From the IMG/VR virus record IMGVR_UViG_3300017667_000010, positions 1 through 40,315 of that record: a DNA stretch of 40,315 nt; one strand, 5' to 3'. Shown in pieces: positions 7,940-15,004 of the stretch (position 1 is its first letter; each line of letters begins with the position of its first letter). The notes below the pieces were generated by a model that searched no databases, had not been told where the DNA came from, and saw only the letters and a list, made by a program, of their open reading frames with translations. Made by a program: the position numbers and the translations under genes. This stretch comes from a virus.

Positions 7940-8031
7940 TTGTCAAGTAAATGTAAGCTCATGGCGGCTCTTGCATTCAAAATGCCATAGATCGCGGCTG
8001 CGTCAACTGAAAATATTTGTCAAGTAAATGT
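7940..8031 (-). promoter_or_regulatory. Direct repeat with -35-like cores upstream of the 7930 gene
   Basis: The 15-mer TTGTCAAGTAAATGT occurs at 7940-7954 and again, exactly, at 8017-8031, 77 bp apart. On the coding (minus) strand it reads ACATTTACTTGACAA, containing TTGACA. Between the copies lies TTGACGC, a good match to the Caulobacter-type -35 box. The copies probably bind a regulator flanking the early leftward promoter. The rest of the gap (8032-8220) holds only very short frames and an 11-bp direct repeat GGGGTCAGCGG at 8069 and 8129. Confidence 0.5.
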
Positions 8032-8220
8032 TATGCAATATTTTCGTTCACCGAATATATGAAGATGAGGGGTCAGCGGTGACCGTGGAATCCAAGCGTA
8101 GCCGGGCTTTGCTGGCCTCAACGCCTTTGGGGTCAGCGGGTCAAAATGTCTGAGAAGAAATCTTCAGGCCGGTCGCATGGGTTGCGATTCCGACCGTCCA
8201 GAAGGCGTGAACCCAGCCCC

Positions 8221-8238
8221 TAAATAGGGCCTGAGATG
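8221..8238 (+). promoter_or_regulatory. TAAATA element, 9 nt before the start of the holin-like gene
   Basis: CCCCTAAATAGGG lies just before the ATG at 8236. The hexamer matches the late-block element, but the spacing to the start is 9 nt instead of 4-5. It is the only copy in the left half of the prophage placed just before a start, and it ties the membrane protein gene to the late regulon. Confidence 0.5.
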
Positions 8239-8598
8239 ACCTGGGCTGGAATCGTAAAACTTTTCACGAAACTGATCCGGCGGGTTTGGAAGGCGGTTAT
8301 CGCCACCCTGGAGTTCGCCGCCGTGCTGGAAGATCGCACCGCCGGTCAGCCCCGGCGGATCAGTCAGACCCGCGTGATGGTTTGGGGTTCGATGTTGGTC
8401 GGCGGGCTCCTGATCGGCCGACTGACCCTCACGGGTGAACCGATCTCAATCACAGAGTCCGGGATCATCGGGCTCCTCACGATCGCCGCCGGGCTCATAA
8501 AGGCGAGGCGTGACGCCTTGGATGAACGGTCAGGCAGGGGTCGATGGGGCGGGGATGAAGACGATCCGTTTGATCCGCCGTCTAATCGCGAAGTCTGA
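8236..8598 (+). CDS. Two-TM small membrane protein, holin candidate
   Basis: This 120-aa protein has an N-terminal amphipathic helix (VKLFTKLIRRVWKAVIATLE), two predicted membrane segments at about residues 48-66 (VMVWGSMLVGGLLIGRLTL) and 75-92 (SGIIGLLTIAAGLIK), and a charged C terminus. Size, two membrane segments and a charged tail fit a holin, which would open the inner membrane at lysis, but no sequence signature proves it. The late-type TAAATA element ahead of the gene supports late expression. No endolysin gene was recognised beside it. Its 3' end overlaps the convergent secreted-protein gene by 17 bp. Confidence 0.6.
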   Translation: MTWAGIVKLFTKLIRRVWKAVIATLEFAAVLEDRTAGQPRRISQTRVMVWGSMLVGGLLIGRLTLTGEPISITESGIIGLLTIAAGLIKARRDALDERSGRGRWGGDEDDPFDPPSNREV

Positions 8599-9022
8599 AG
8601 GTCGCCCCAGCGATTTCCACGGTGAAGCGGGTGGCTCCGGCGCGGCGGGCTGATGATTCCACGCATCGGATCGAGTCCTCGCCACTCGTCAGGTTGCCGG
8701 TAATGGTCTGGGGGGCATCGGACATCAGCCGGTCGATGTCGGATGATCGACCGTGAAGGATGATCTCGATCGCTCCGAAATCGACCGGCATGACCCCGGT
8801 CCTATCGTTGTCGCTGACGTTGAAGACCTGGACGGCGACCTGATCGGCGCCAGGACAAATCCCAGGCGACAGATAGGCGTTGGCATGGATCGCCCTCAGG
8901 AGATCGGGGCGGCCGAAGGGACGCTCCTCCGCCTGGGCTCCGGTGGAGATGAGGGCGGCAATCGTCCAGGAAATGACCATCAGCATTTCTCGCGTTGTGA
9001 ACGCCGTTCTGTCCACCGCCAT
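8582..9022 (-). CDS. Secreted protein with signal peptide, unknown
   Basis: This 146-aa protein begins with a charged n-region followed by MLMVISWTIAALISTGAQAE, a clear Sec signal peptide with cleavage after AQA, so the mature protein is periplasmic. Two cysteines (SPGICPG and DSIRCVE) could form a disulfide. The mature part is beta-rich with VAVQVFNVSDND. An internal ATG at 8986 is an alternative start and would shorten the n-region. It diverges from the lipoprotein gene at 9131; both encode envelope proteins. No family recognised. Confidence 0.68.
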   Translation of the reverse strand: MAVDRTAFTTREMLMVISWTIAALISTGAQAEERPFGRPDLLRAIHANAYLSPGICPGADQVAVQVFNVSDNDRTGVMPVDFGAIEIILHGRSSDIDRLMSDAPQTITGNLTSGEDSIRCVESSARRAGATRFTVEIAGATFRLRD

Positions 9023-9081
9023 TTTCGCTGCCCCGTGGTCACCTAACGATGAAACGTGGCGTTGCCGGTGGAGTCTGCCTT

Positions 9082-9125
9082 TTCCCTCTCAGATTGTCGG
9101 GCTAAGCACCCGGTTTGAGAGGGAA
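9082..9125 (+). promoter_or_regulatory. RBS-sequestering hairpin before the lipoprotein gene
   Basis: A perfect 10-bp inverted repeat, TTCCCTCTCA (9082-9091) and TGAGAGGGAA (9116-9125), encloses a second inner stem CGGG/CCCG (9098-9101 and 9109-9112). The 3' arm contains the Shine-Dalgarno sequence GAGGGAA of the gene starting at 9131. In RNA the ribosome binding site would be paired and closed. This suggests translational control or protection against read-through transcripts from upstream. Confidence 0.65.
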
Positions 9126-9130
9126 GAATC

Positions 9131-9610
9131 ATGAAACGTCTTGTCGCGCTCGGCGCGCTTATGGTCGTGGCCGCCTGTGACGACGGTTACGAACAGGCGG
9201 GACGAGACCTCACCCAAAGCACAAGGGAACTCAACGAAGCCAATGAGATGGCCGCCGCGATCCGGGGCGATGTCGAGCCTCAGCCGGTCAGCCTCTCCGA
9301 TGCCGACAAGGGCCGCGTTTGCCGGGCCATCATCGCCAGCCTGAATGGCCGTGATCCGGCGATCATCGAAGTGATCTCATCCCAGGGCTTCACCCACCGC
9401 GTCCGCTACAGGCGCGACGACGGCACGGTCTGGACCAACGAGTGTCGGGTCGGCTCAGGCACGGCGGAATGGCGTGCTATCACAGACGGTCAGCCCGGTC
9501 GTTGGCGCGACGAAGACACGATCCGATTCACGGTCGATGGCCCAACGATCACCGTTGAGACGTTCTCAATGGGGGAACTGATGACCAACGACACCTACAC
9601 GGTGGAGTGA
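9131..9610 (+). CDS. Phage-encoded lipoprotein
   Basis: This 159-aa protein starts MKRLVALGALMVVAAC, a lipoprotein signal peptide with lipobox VAAC, so the Cys at 16 should be lipidated and the protein anchored in the envelope. The mature part has a helical segment (about residues 28-50) and a beta-rich domain with one Cys in IGRVCRAI-like context and another in TNECRVGSG, which may pair. Prophage lipoproteins often block superinfection or alter the host surface, but no sequence link to a known exclusion protein is visible. Its ribosome binding site lies in a strong hairpin. Confidence 0.78.
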   Translation: MKRLVALGALMVVAACDDGYEQAGRDLTQSTRELNEANEMAAAIRGDVEPQPVSLSDADKGRVCRAIIASLNGRDPAIIEVISSQGFTHRVRYRRDDGTVWTNECRVGSGTAEWRAITDGQPGRWRDEDTIRFTVDGPTITVETFSMGELMTNDTYTVE

Positions 9611-9906
9611 GGGCATTCGAATATCTCGAAGCTCAACTCAGGGGTTTCGTTGGTGAACTTGAACTCCAGGGCCTGAGCCAAGGTCGCGAACGACCGGCAA
9701 CCCACAAACGCGATGTGAGCGGGCGTGAATCTACCGGGCTGTAGCGGCTCCAGCCGCCAACCCGGCGGGCCATAGGGATTGGGATGGCGGGGGAGGCATC
9801 GATCCAGTTCGAACCGTTCGAAGACCTCGATCATCTCATCGTTTGTGATCCAATCCCTAGTGATGAGAACGGAGTCCCTGATCATGACAACGGCGACGTC
9901 AATCAT
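9595..9906 (-). CDS. Hypothetical phage protein
   Basis: This 103-aa frame is the last of a leftward chain of overlapping genes; its ATG overlaps the stop of the upstream gene, and its own end overlaps the convergent lipoprotein gene by 16 bp. The product contains two Cys-containing segments (DRCLPRHPNPYG, FVGCRSFATLAQALEFKF). No family recognised. Confidence 0.68.
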   Translation of the reverse strand: MIDVAVVMIRDSVLITRDWITNDEMIEVFERFELDRCLPRHPNPYGPPGWRLEPLQPGRFTPAHIAFVGCRSFATLAQALEFKFTNETPELSFEIFECPHSTV

Positions 9907-10156
9907 CGGCCACCACCCTGACCCAGGCGTCGGCGAATCTGAGCCGGAATGCCGTCATGACCCGATGGTCCAGTGTGTGGAACTCAGCGAAGCCTAGGTT
10001 GGAATAGTTATCGAGCCACAGGTCGAACTTTTTCTCTGGAAGGTTTTCCAGAACCCAGCCCATAACTTCGTGAAGGCCACGGAGGTCGGCCTTGAAAAAC
10101 TGAGATGTCAGGTCGTCGCGATCGCAGACATCAGTCGGGATGGGGATGAACTTCAT
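9899..10156 (-). CDS. Hypothetical phage protein
   Basis: This 85-aa protein starts MKFIPIPTDVCDRDDLTSQF. A Shine-Dalgarno sequence GGGAGG lies 7 nt before the start, and the start overlaps the upstream stop (ATGA). The protein is rich in aromatic residues (FDLWLDNYSNLGFAEF). It belongs to the replication operon by overlap. Function unknown. Confidence 0.7.
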   Translation of the reverse strand: MKFIPIPTDVCDRDDLTSQFFKADLRGLHEVMGWVLENLPEKKFDLWLDNYSNLGFAEFHTLDHRVMTAFRLRFADAWVRVVADD

Positions 10157-10437
10157 CAGCTTGCCTCCCAGACCGCCAAAGCTTTGAGGAAGTCAGCCTT
10201 CAGGCTGGGAAACTGGGTGACGACCTTCTCCAGTTGGGGACGAACGATCTCAAAAACGCTGGGATAGCGGTGGAGGTCTTCGACCACCCAGCCGACGCCG
10301 CACTCTGTGAGGACGGTGTCATAAGCCTCATAAGCAGTGGGGATGTCGGCCGTAATCTGTGTCGTATGCCTGACCACCAACTCCCGATGAGGCGTCAGGG
10401 CCAAGACGGCTAGGAAGGCTTGTTCGCGATCGGTCAT
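10156..10437 (-). CDS. Hypothetical phage protein in the replication operon
   Basis: The frame is open from 10455, but the ATG at 10437 overlaps the helicase stop as ATGA and gives MTDREQAFLAVLALTPHREL, so this start is preferred (93 aa). The product is helical and soluble. It follows the SF3 helicase directly, so a role in replication is possible but not shown by any motif. Confidence 0.7.
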   Translation of the reverse strand: MTDREQAFLAVLALTPHRELVVRHTTQITADIPTAYEAYDTVLTECGVGWVVEDLHRYPSVFEIVRPQLEKVVTQFPSLKADFLKALAVWEAS

Positions 10438-12002
10438 GGGAGTTCCACCGCCCATTCGACTCGACCGAATTCATCGTGAGATCGCCACCGATCATCATTG
10501 CATTGGAGGGTTCCGGAAACCTGACCCCTTGCGACGACGTTGGCGGTGCTCAATTGGCCGCCTTTGCGCCAATTCGTCTTGACGACCCTGAGGTCGGGTT
10601 CCTTGGCCACCCAGGCTTCCAGGGTTGCGATAAACCTTTTCCGTGACCACGACGTTCTGAGCCCCTGACGCTTGGCTTCAGCGAGATAGGCATCAGCGAT
10701 GAGAGACCGGTTCACATAGGAGCCCAACGGAGCCATTTTGCGGTCGTTGAGGAAGGCTTCAATGACCTCCAGTCCAAGGTCTTTCTGAGTTCCCAGAATG
10801 GAGTGGTAGTCGGCGCCATGAAGGGCCGGAACGTATTGCTCAGGATGACGCTCTGAGATGGTGTGGAGCCATCGGGCGACTTCGTCGGTGTCTTTGAGGA
10901 TGGCCTGACCTTCCGTCTCCAGCCAACGCTTCGCCTGATCCGGGGTCGTTCCCATCCGATCAGCCAGGACTTCCCTCAGGGGTCGGTTGTTGGTCATCAC
11001 GCTGAAGCGTCGGTCGATGTCTGACCCGCTCAACCTGACGGCGCCCTGGACGCCGTTTCCGACCACGAAAACCAATGCGGTGTGATCGACCTCAATGGCA
11101 TCTTTGCCCTTGCGCTCCAGACGTGTCGTCTTCGATCCCAGGATGCGCTTCAGGGCGTTGTCGTCGTAACGGTCATGAACGGACTCGTTGACGAAAAGGA
11201 CCGCCTTCCCAACCGCGTGGGAGGTGAACTGACCGGTGAGGTCACCCATGCTCAAATTGGGAGCGACGAGGTTCCGGCCGAATATCGCGGGCAAGACCAC
11301 CTCAGCGAAAAGGCTCTTCCCCGTCCCACCGGAGTCAGAGATCGAGATCGTCGGGAGGAGGTAGTTGGAAGGGCGGCGCCACTTCGCGACGATCACCTTT
11401 TCTAGATGTTCGACGTTCTCCGCCTTCCCTCCCGTCAGGGATTCGATCAGGGCATCGAATACCCAGTGGTGAGGGCGGTCGGCGAGCGGCTGGAGGAAAG
11501 ACCAACACAGGCGGTTCATCGTGTCGGGATCGACATCAGCGAAGGTCATCGTCTGGGCGCGGAACCATCGACCATCCGCCTTCAGGACTTTCATGAAGGC
11601 CTCATAGAAGGATCGATCGCGAAGCCGGGTGTCGTGATTTCCCAGGGCGGCTTCAGTCACTGGAGTCCATGACCCGGCGTGGTGAAGCCAAAACGTGTTG
11701 TCGGCCAACACATACCGGTAGTCATTCTGAGCAAGGAAAGCTCTGATTTCCTCCTCAATCGCCGCGCGGATTTCTTCGTCTGAGTATTCGTCGTCACGGG
11801 CTTTGGCAGCGTCACGCGCTTCAGCCCTCTGGGCGTTATTCATCGCCTTGACGGCCTGGGCGCGCTGGGTCGCAAGCTTGCCCAGTTCCTGGGCATCGGC
11901 GGGATCGGTCGATTTCATAAGGGCCGCGATCGCGGCGTCCATCTGAGCGATGGCCTGGGAAAGAACGACGGAAGAGGGTTGTTCGAGTTTGATGATCTCC
12001 AT
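10434..12002 (-). CDS. SF3-type replicative helicase (DUF5906-like)
   Basis: This 522-aa protein has the core of a superfamily 3 ATPase/helicase as found in phage and plasmid primase-helicases. Walker A is GGTGKS at about residue 225, Walker B is AVLFVNES about 40 residues later, and motif C is ALVFVVGNG followed by the arginine-containing SGSDIDRRFSV. The first 110 residues are helical and charged (QRAEARDAAKARDDEYSDEE), followed by a D5-N-like region with HHAGSWTPV. The C-terminal 110 residues resemble a DNA-binding extension. It lies immediately downstream of the AEP-type primase gene (TAA, one base, ATG), so together they make a two-protein primase-helicase for prophage replication. Confidence 0.85.
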   Translation of the reverse strand: MEIIKLEQPSSVVLSQAIAQMDAAIAALMKSTDPADAQELGKLATQRAQAVKAMNNAQRAEARDAAKARDDEYSDEEIRAAIEEEIRAFLAQNDYRYVLADNTFWLHHAGSWTPVTEAALGNHDTRLRDRSFYEAFMKVLKADGRWFRAQTMTFADVDPDTMNRLCWSFLQPLADRPHHWVFDALIESLTGGKAENVEHLEKVIVAKWRRPSNYLLPTISISDSGGTGKSLFAEVVLPAIFGRNLVAPNLSMGDLTGQFTSHAVGKAVLFVNESVHDRYDDNALKRILGSKTTRLERKGKDAIEVDHTALVFVVGNGVQGAVRLSGSDIDRRFSVMTNNRPLREVLADRMGTTPDQAKRWLETEGQAILKDTDEVARWLHTISERHPEQYVPALHGADYHSILGTQKDLGLEVIEAFLNDRKMAPLGSYVNRSLIADAYLAEAKRQGLRTSWSRKRFIATLEAWVAKEPDLRVVKTNWRKGGQLSTANVVARGQVSGTLQCNDDRWRSHDEFGRVEWAVELP

Positions 12003-12003
12003 T

Positions 12004-13026
12004 TTACTTTCTGGCGTGGCGCGTTCGTTTGATCCTCAGGGCGTCGGCCACGGATAGGCGCGCTGAGGTCGCGGGTTTGGGCGGGTTTGCGCCGACATAT
12101 CGAGCGGCGTTGTCGATGGCCCGTTGAGCCTCCCGGTGAAGCCCAGTTCGCCGGGATGGCGATGGCCCTTTGGCGTTCATCTCCAGGGCGAGATCAGCCA
12201 AAACAGCGGCGGAGATCGGCTGATCGGCATAGATGGCGCGCACGGCCACGGCCGACATAAACCGAAAGAGTCGGCCCCCACGCGATGGGGCTTCCATGTA
12301 GCTCTTCACGATGGCCGGGCTGACCAATCGGTCGCGCTCGATCTCTATGGATTGACGTTCAGTTGGGGTGAGGGGTCGAACTTCAACAGCCTTCTCGATT
12401 TCAGGGGTGACGGGGAAGTCGGTCATCAGCCGTCTGGCGTCCAAAGGGAGACCATTCACTTCCGCCTGGAAATCGTGATGGGCTTCAGCGTCATCCCAGA
12501 TGAGGATCGAGTCGTCTGGCGATCCCACCCAAAAGCGCGGGACGATGTTGAGGCGGCTGGCGTCGCTACACGCGCGATCCGGAAGGCCGTCCAGGGAAAG
12601 GCGAAAGCTCGCGAACAGCGAAGGGAACTCGTCCGCCGGAAAGGGTTCGTCCAGGGGGAGGATGACCCGGTAGCGATTCTGATCCTGGGTTGATTTCGTG
12701 GTCGAATGGACGACGTAATACAGGCTCAGTTGGTTGAGCTTCGACACCATCGCCGACATCGGAAGGACATCACCGTCGTCGATATCGGCGGTGATCGCGT
12801 AGACGGTTTCCACATTTGCCTTGCCGCGCCGCGTTCCCGGCCGATACCGGCATGGCGTGAATGCCATCTGATCGATCTTGGCATCACGATGAGCGGGAAT
12901 CCGACACGTCGATTCCAGAGCTTCTACGAAATCAGGCCAAGTCGTCTCCAGTTCGTCTGGGTTGCGATCCCGACAATCATCAAAGAATGATACTACAAAA
13001 GGGTTCATGGGCTCCCGATCAATCAT
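12004..13026 (-). CDS. AEP-type primase
   Basis: This 340-aa protein resembles the archaeo-eukaryotic primase family found in phages and plasmids. Candidate catalytic motifs are ITADIDDGD (acidic motif I, about residue 82), VVHSTTKS (motif II His, about 105) with the following NRYRVILPL, and CSDASRLNIVPRFW (about 152). The C-terminal third contains RLFRFMSAVAVRAIYAD and a Lys/Arg-rich end. Two starts are possible: 13026 (MIDREPM) and 13008 (MNPFVVSFF). A perfect 12-bp inverted repeat spans the region from one to the other, so the start choice may be regulated. It heads the leftward replication operon. Family call moderately sure. Confidence 0.75.
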   Translation of the reverse strand: MIDREPMNPFVVSFFDDCRDRNPDELETTWPDFVEALESTCRIPAHRDAKIDQMAFTPCRYRPGTRRGKANVETVYAITADIDDGDVLPMSAMVSKLNQLSLYYVVHSTTKSTQDQNRYRVILPLDEPFPADEFPSLFASFRLSLDGLPDRACSDASRLNIVPRFWVGSPDDSILIWDDAEAHHDFQAEVNGLPLDARRLMTDFPVTPEIEKAVEVRPLTPTERQSIEIERDRLVSPAIVKSYMEAPSRGGRLFRFMSAVAVRAIYADQPISAAVLADLALEMNAKGPSPSRRTGLHREAQRAIDNAARYVGANPPKPATSARLSVADALRIKRTRHARK

Positions 13027-13051
13027 TTTGCCGGGTCAAGATCGGGAGCCC
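13009..13051 (-). promoter_or_regulatory. Perfect 12-bp inverted repeat at the primase start
   Basis: GGGCTCCCGATC (13009-13020) and GATCGGGAGCCC (13040-13051) are perfect inverted repeats with a 19-nt loop. In the primase mRNA the loop contains the first ATG (13026), and the 3' arm, which carries GGGAG, abuts the second ATG (13008). It could act as a translational switch in RNA or as an operator in DNA. Confidence 0.6.
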
Positions 13052-13056
13052 ATCTT

Positions 13057-13080
13057 CTAAAGCGCGAATGCGCGCTCTAG
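13057..13080 (-). promoter_or_regulatory. Second hairpin in the primase leader
   Basis: CTAAAGCGCG (13057-13066) and CGCGCTCTAG (13071-13080) pair around a 4-nt loop with one G-U pair in the minus-strand RNA. It lies directly upstream of the 12-bp repeat. It could be an attenuator or an operator palindrome; no T-run follows it. Confidence 0.45.
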
Positions 13081-13120
13081 GAAACTTGCTATACAGTCCG
13101 ACCCGGCGAGGTTCTGTTTC

Positions 13121-13126
13121 TATTTA
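13121..13126 (-). promoter_or_regulatory. TAAATA hexamer upstream of the replication operon
   Basis: CTAAATA on the minus strand lies about 95 nt before the primase start, pointing toward it. It matches the -10-like late motif but has a long leader containing two hairpins. It may be the replication promoter or a chance match in AT-rich DNA. Confidence 0.35.
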
Positions 13127-13217
13127 GTGATGATCTCATACCATTAACTCCAGACACAATATTTTTGTTGCTCGATCAGACAGAATCGCCATCGACGGGG
13201 TCCGACCGCATATTGAT

Positions 13218-13323
13218 AATACTGAAATAATATTCAAAATAATTTTCAGTATTAACCCTCTGGTCAGTGGTGGTAAGGGTTTTATATGTAATTAATATTC
13301 TAATACTGAAAAATTGAATATTA
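13218..13323. repeat. Iterated AATACTGAAA and TAATATTC repeats
   Basis: Three exact copies of AATACTGAAA, one of them inverted to make a 10-bp palindrome with a 16-nt spacer (13218-13253), alternate with three copies of TAATATTC, one of them inverted (13293-13323). Such clusters bind initiator or repressor proteins. The binding protein is not known. Confidence 0.6.
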
Positions 13324-13549
13324 TAATTATACAGAGATTCGAGTTAGCGGAGATGAAATCTAATGAGAAAATTAGTTCGAACCTGAAACGTAAATATTAG
13401 GTATTACTGTATTAGTGTATCCACACGCCGACTTGGGGAAAATGGGGCGGAGATGGGCGCAACTGTGGGTGTATTCCGCATTTATATACTGGCTTAATGT
13501 GTCTATATGTGGGATAACTATTGGGTAACACGAACAACCACGGAGCCCA

Positions 13550-13972
13550 ATGTTCTACCCACAACTTGCATACCTGAGAATAAAGACCGCCAAACTACTT
13601 CACAGCATTGCCTCTAGAGTCGATTTTAAGGCACCCTACAGCCCCAACTCGCTTCCAGACGACCCAAGGGTCCAGAAGACCGTCCAGGCCGCTCCTGAGG
13701 CTTCTGAGGGGCAAATTCGAATGAGCCCCACGGAATGCCTCGCCGCCATCCATCAGAGATGGGCGGAACGCGAAGCGGAGAAGGAATCCAGGAAGGCTAC
13801 CGCCGCCGACATCACCATCCTGTGGTCGGCCCATGATGACCTGGAAGCGAAAATCAAAGAGGCGGTCTCTCGCATCGATACCACCCTCACGGTCATCGAA
13901 GAGTCGATCACCGACCTTCACGCGGCTCATCGTCGGACGGATGCGGCGGTCAGCCGCCTGGAGGATCGGTGA
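13550..13972 (+). CDS. Hypothetical protein with C-terminal coiled coil
   Basis: This 140-aa protein has a basic N-terminal third (MFYPQLAYLRIKTAKLLHSI) and a long charged helical C-terminal part from about residue 75, with heptad-like spacing through VSRIDTTLTVIEESITDLHA. GGAG lies 6 nt before the ATG. It is the first gene of the rightward operon after the AT-rich region. No DNA-binding motif is obvious, although its position opposite the replication genes is where a regulator might be expected. Confidence 0.68.
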   Translation: MFYPQLAYLRIKTAKLLHSIASRVDFKAPYSPNSLPDDPRVQKTVQAAPEASEGQIRMSPTECLAAIHQRWAEREAEKESRKATAADITILWSAHDDLEAKIKEAVSRIDTTLTVIEESITDLHAAHRRTDAAVSRLEDR

Positions 13973-14208
13973 AACCGGTGAACCGAAAGGGCTTCATCTG
14001 GAGGGGTCGAAAGGAAAGCCTCAGACCCCTTTGGAGCGCGGCCACCAAGACGATCGACGCCCGCGTTGATCAGGATGGCGTCCTGACACTGACCCACCTG
14101 GACGGAACGGTCAGCCGCGCCGTGAAGGGGAAGATGATCTCGATCCGGGATGGGCGGTTGGTCGTGTCCAAGGTCACGGTCAGTCTGGAGTCGGATGAGG
14201 AGGTATGA
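13969..14208 (+). CDS. Hypothetical basic protein
   Basis: This 79-aa protein starts at a GTG overlapping the previous stop (GTGA). It has a basic N-terminal half with KGFIWRGRKESLRPLW and a beta-rich C-terminal half containing GVLTLTHLDGTVSRAVKGK. It overlaps the start of the HNH nuclease gene by 14 bp. Function unknown. Confidence 0.65.
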   Translation: MKPVNRKGFIWRGRKESLRPLWSAATKTIDARVDQDGVLTLTHLDGTVSRAVKGKMISIRDGRLVVSKVTVSLESDEEV

Positions 14209-14545
14209 CGGCCGCTCTGAATGGCGAGCCCTCTACAGCCTGAGCGCGTGGCGCCGGGGACTTCGACCGGCTCACCTGAAGGCCAACCCCCTCTGTCGCA
14301 TGTGCGAAGCCCAGGGTCGAATCACGCTCGCCACGGTCGTCGATCACATCGTTCCTCACCGTGGTGATCGCGACCTGTTCTTCGATCCCACCAATCTCCA
14401 GAGCCTGTGCAAGCCTCATCACGATGGGGCGAAGGCTCAGATGGAGCGAGGTGGATGGTCGTCGATGGCTGACGCCGATGGATATCCGATCGATCCCAAC
14501 CACCATCAGAACGTCTGGGCGGCTCGCCGAAAGCCCAGGCCATGA
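14195..14545 (+). CDS. HNH endonuclease
   Basis: This 116-aa protein has the HNH nuclease fold: CRMCEAQG provides the first Cys pair, VVDHIVPHRGD the HH core, NLQSLCKPHHD the N and final H with the second zinc cysteine. The start at 14195 was chosen because GGAG precedes it and the product begins MRRYDGRSEWRALYSLSAWR, typical of phage HNH proteins. In HK97-like phages such HNH proteins work with terminase in DNA packaging; here terminase lies 3.3 kb downstream, separated by accessory genes. Confidence 0.88.
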   Translation: MRRYDGRSEWRALYSLSAWRRGLRPAHLKANPLCRMCEAQGRITLATVVDHIVPHRGDRDLFFDPTNLQSLCKPHHDGAKAQMERGGWSSMADADGYPIDPNHHQNVWAARRKPRP

Positions 14546-14742
14546 AGGTTCTGACCTTTCATGACCTCCCACCCTTCGACTGGATCGCCTGGGCGGCTGA
14601 TAATCAGGTCTTCCACCAAATAGCTGAGACACGGATCGGCCGGGCTGAGGGAAGGTGGTTCCCGATCCTGACCGTGTTGATCGACCCAGCGCGAGAGGTT
14701 GAGGTGATGCTCCGGTGGGGAGAGTTCATCACGCCTCAGTGA
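14542..14742 (+). CDS. Small hypothetical protein
   Basis: This 66-aa protein starts at an ATG overlapping the HNH stop (ATGA). It is rich in Trp and Ile (FDWIAWAADNQVFHQIAETR) and has no recognised motif. A strong terminator follows directly. Confidence 0.62.
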   Translation: MKVLTFHDLPPFDWIAWAADNQVFHQIAETRIGRAEGRWFPILTVLIDPAREVEVMLRWGEFITPQ

Positions 14743-14744
14743 AG

Positions 14745-14773
14745 AAAAGCCCCGATCGTTGACCGGGGCTTTT
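14745..14773. terminator. Bidirectional Rho-independent terminator
   Basis: AAAAGCCCCG (14745-14754) and CGGGGCTTTT (14764-14773) form a perfect 10-bp stem with A and T runs on both sides. It separates the rightward HNH operon from the convergent leftward gene starting near 15004 and can work in both directions. Confidence 0.9.
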
Positions 14774-14779
14774 GGACGC

Positions 14780-15004
14780 CTATCTATCAACGAACGGCGT
14801 GATCAGCGTGGCCGCAGGCCCCGCCGTAGCGGCGGCGAACAGCAAGCGTTCGATCAGGCGTTTGCGTTGTTCTAAGTAATGCGCTCTCCAAACCTCAGCG
14901 CGCGCTAAGGTTTCCCCTGTAAATGAGCCGTCTCTGATGCTGGACTCGACGTAATCGAGCCCTGCCTTTCTGAAAAACCTGTCGTAATCCCGTGGCATAT
15001 GCAT
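14780..15004 (-). CDS. Small hypothetical protein with hydrophobic C terminus
   Basis: The frame extends to a TTG at 15094, but the ATG at 15004 (or 14998, product MPRDYDRFFRKAGLDYV) is a more likely start, giving about 74 aa. No good Shine-Dalgarno sequence is seen before either. The N-terminal half is charged; the last 25 residues (ERLLFAAATAGPAATLITPF) are hydrophobic and may insert in the membrane. It diverges from the 15259 gene across a palindromic operator. Function unknown. Confidence 0.5.
   Translation of the reverse strand: MHMPRDYDRFFRKAGLDYVESSIRDGSFTGETLARAEVWRAHYLEQRKRLIERLLFAAATAGPAATLITPFVDR

Larger units (their letters stand above)
13081..13549. promoter_or_regulatory. AT-rich control region, possible origin
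   Basis: This gene-free stretch between the leftward replication operon and the rightward 13550 operon is much richer in A and T than the rest of the prophage. It holds three copies of AATACTGAAA (13218-13227, 13302-13311, and inverted at 13244-13253) and three copies of TAATATTC (13228-13235, 13293-13300, inverted at 13316-13323). A TAAATA at 13391 lies 154 nt before the next gene. The layout fits a divergent promoter and operator region or a replication origin with iterons. Confidence 0.55.

Noticed and set aside
8079-8219. Two very short plus-strand frames (about 24 codons) before the holin-like gene
   Set aside because: Too short, basic and poorly supported. The only notable part is that one stop codon forms the TAAATA.
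13391-13396. TAAATA in the AT-rich region on the plus strand
   Set aside because: It is 154 nt from the next start, and the local DNA is so AT-rich that a chance match is likely.
13081-13549. CRISPR-like array in the AT-rich region
   Set aside because: The repeats are short (8-10 bp), partly inverted and irregularly spaced, with no spacer pattern.
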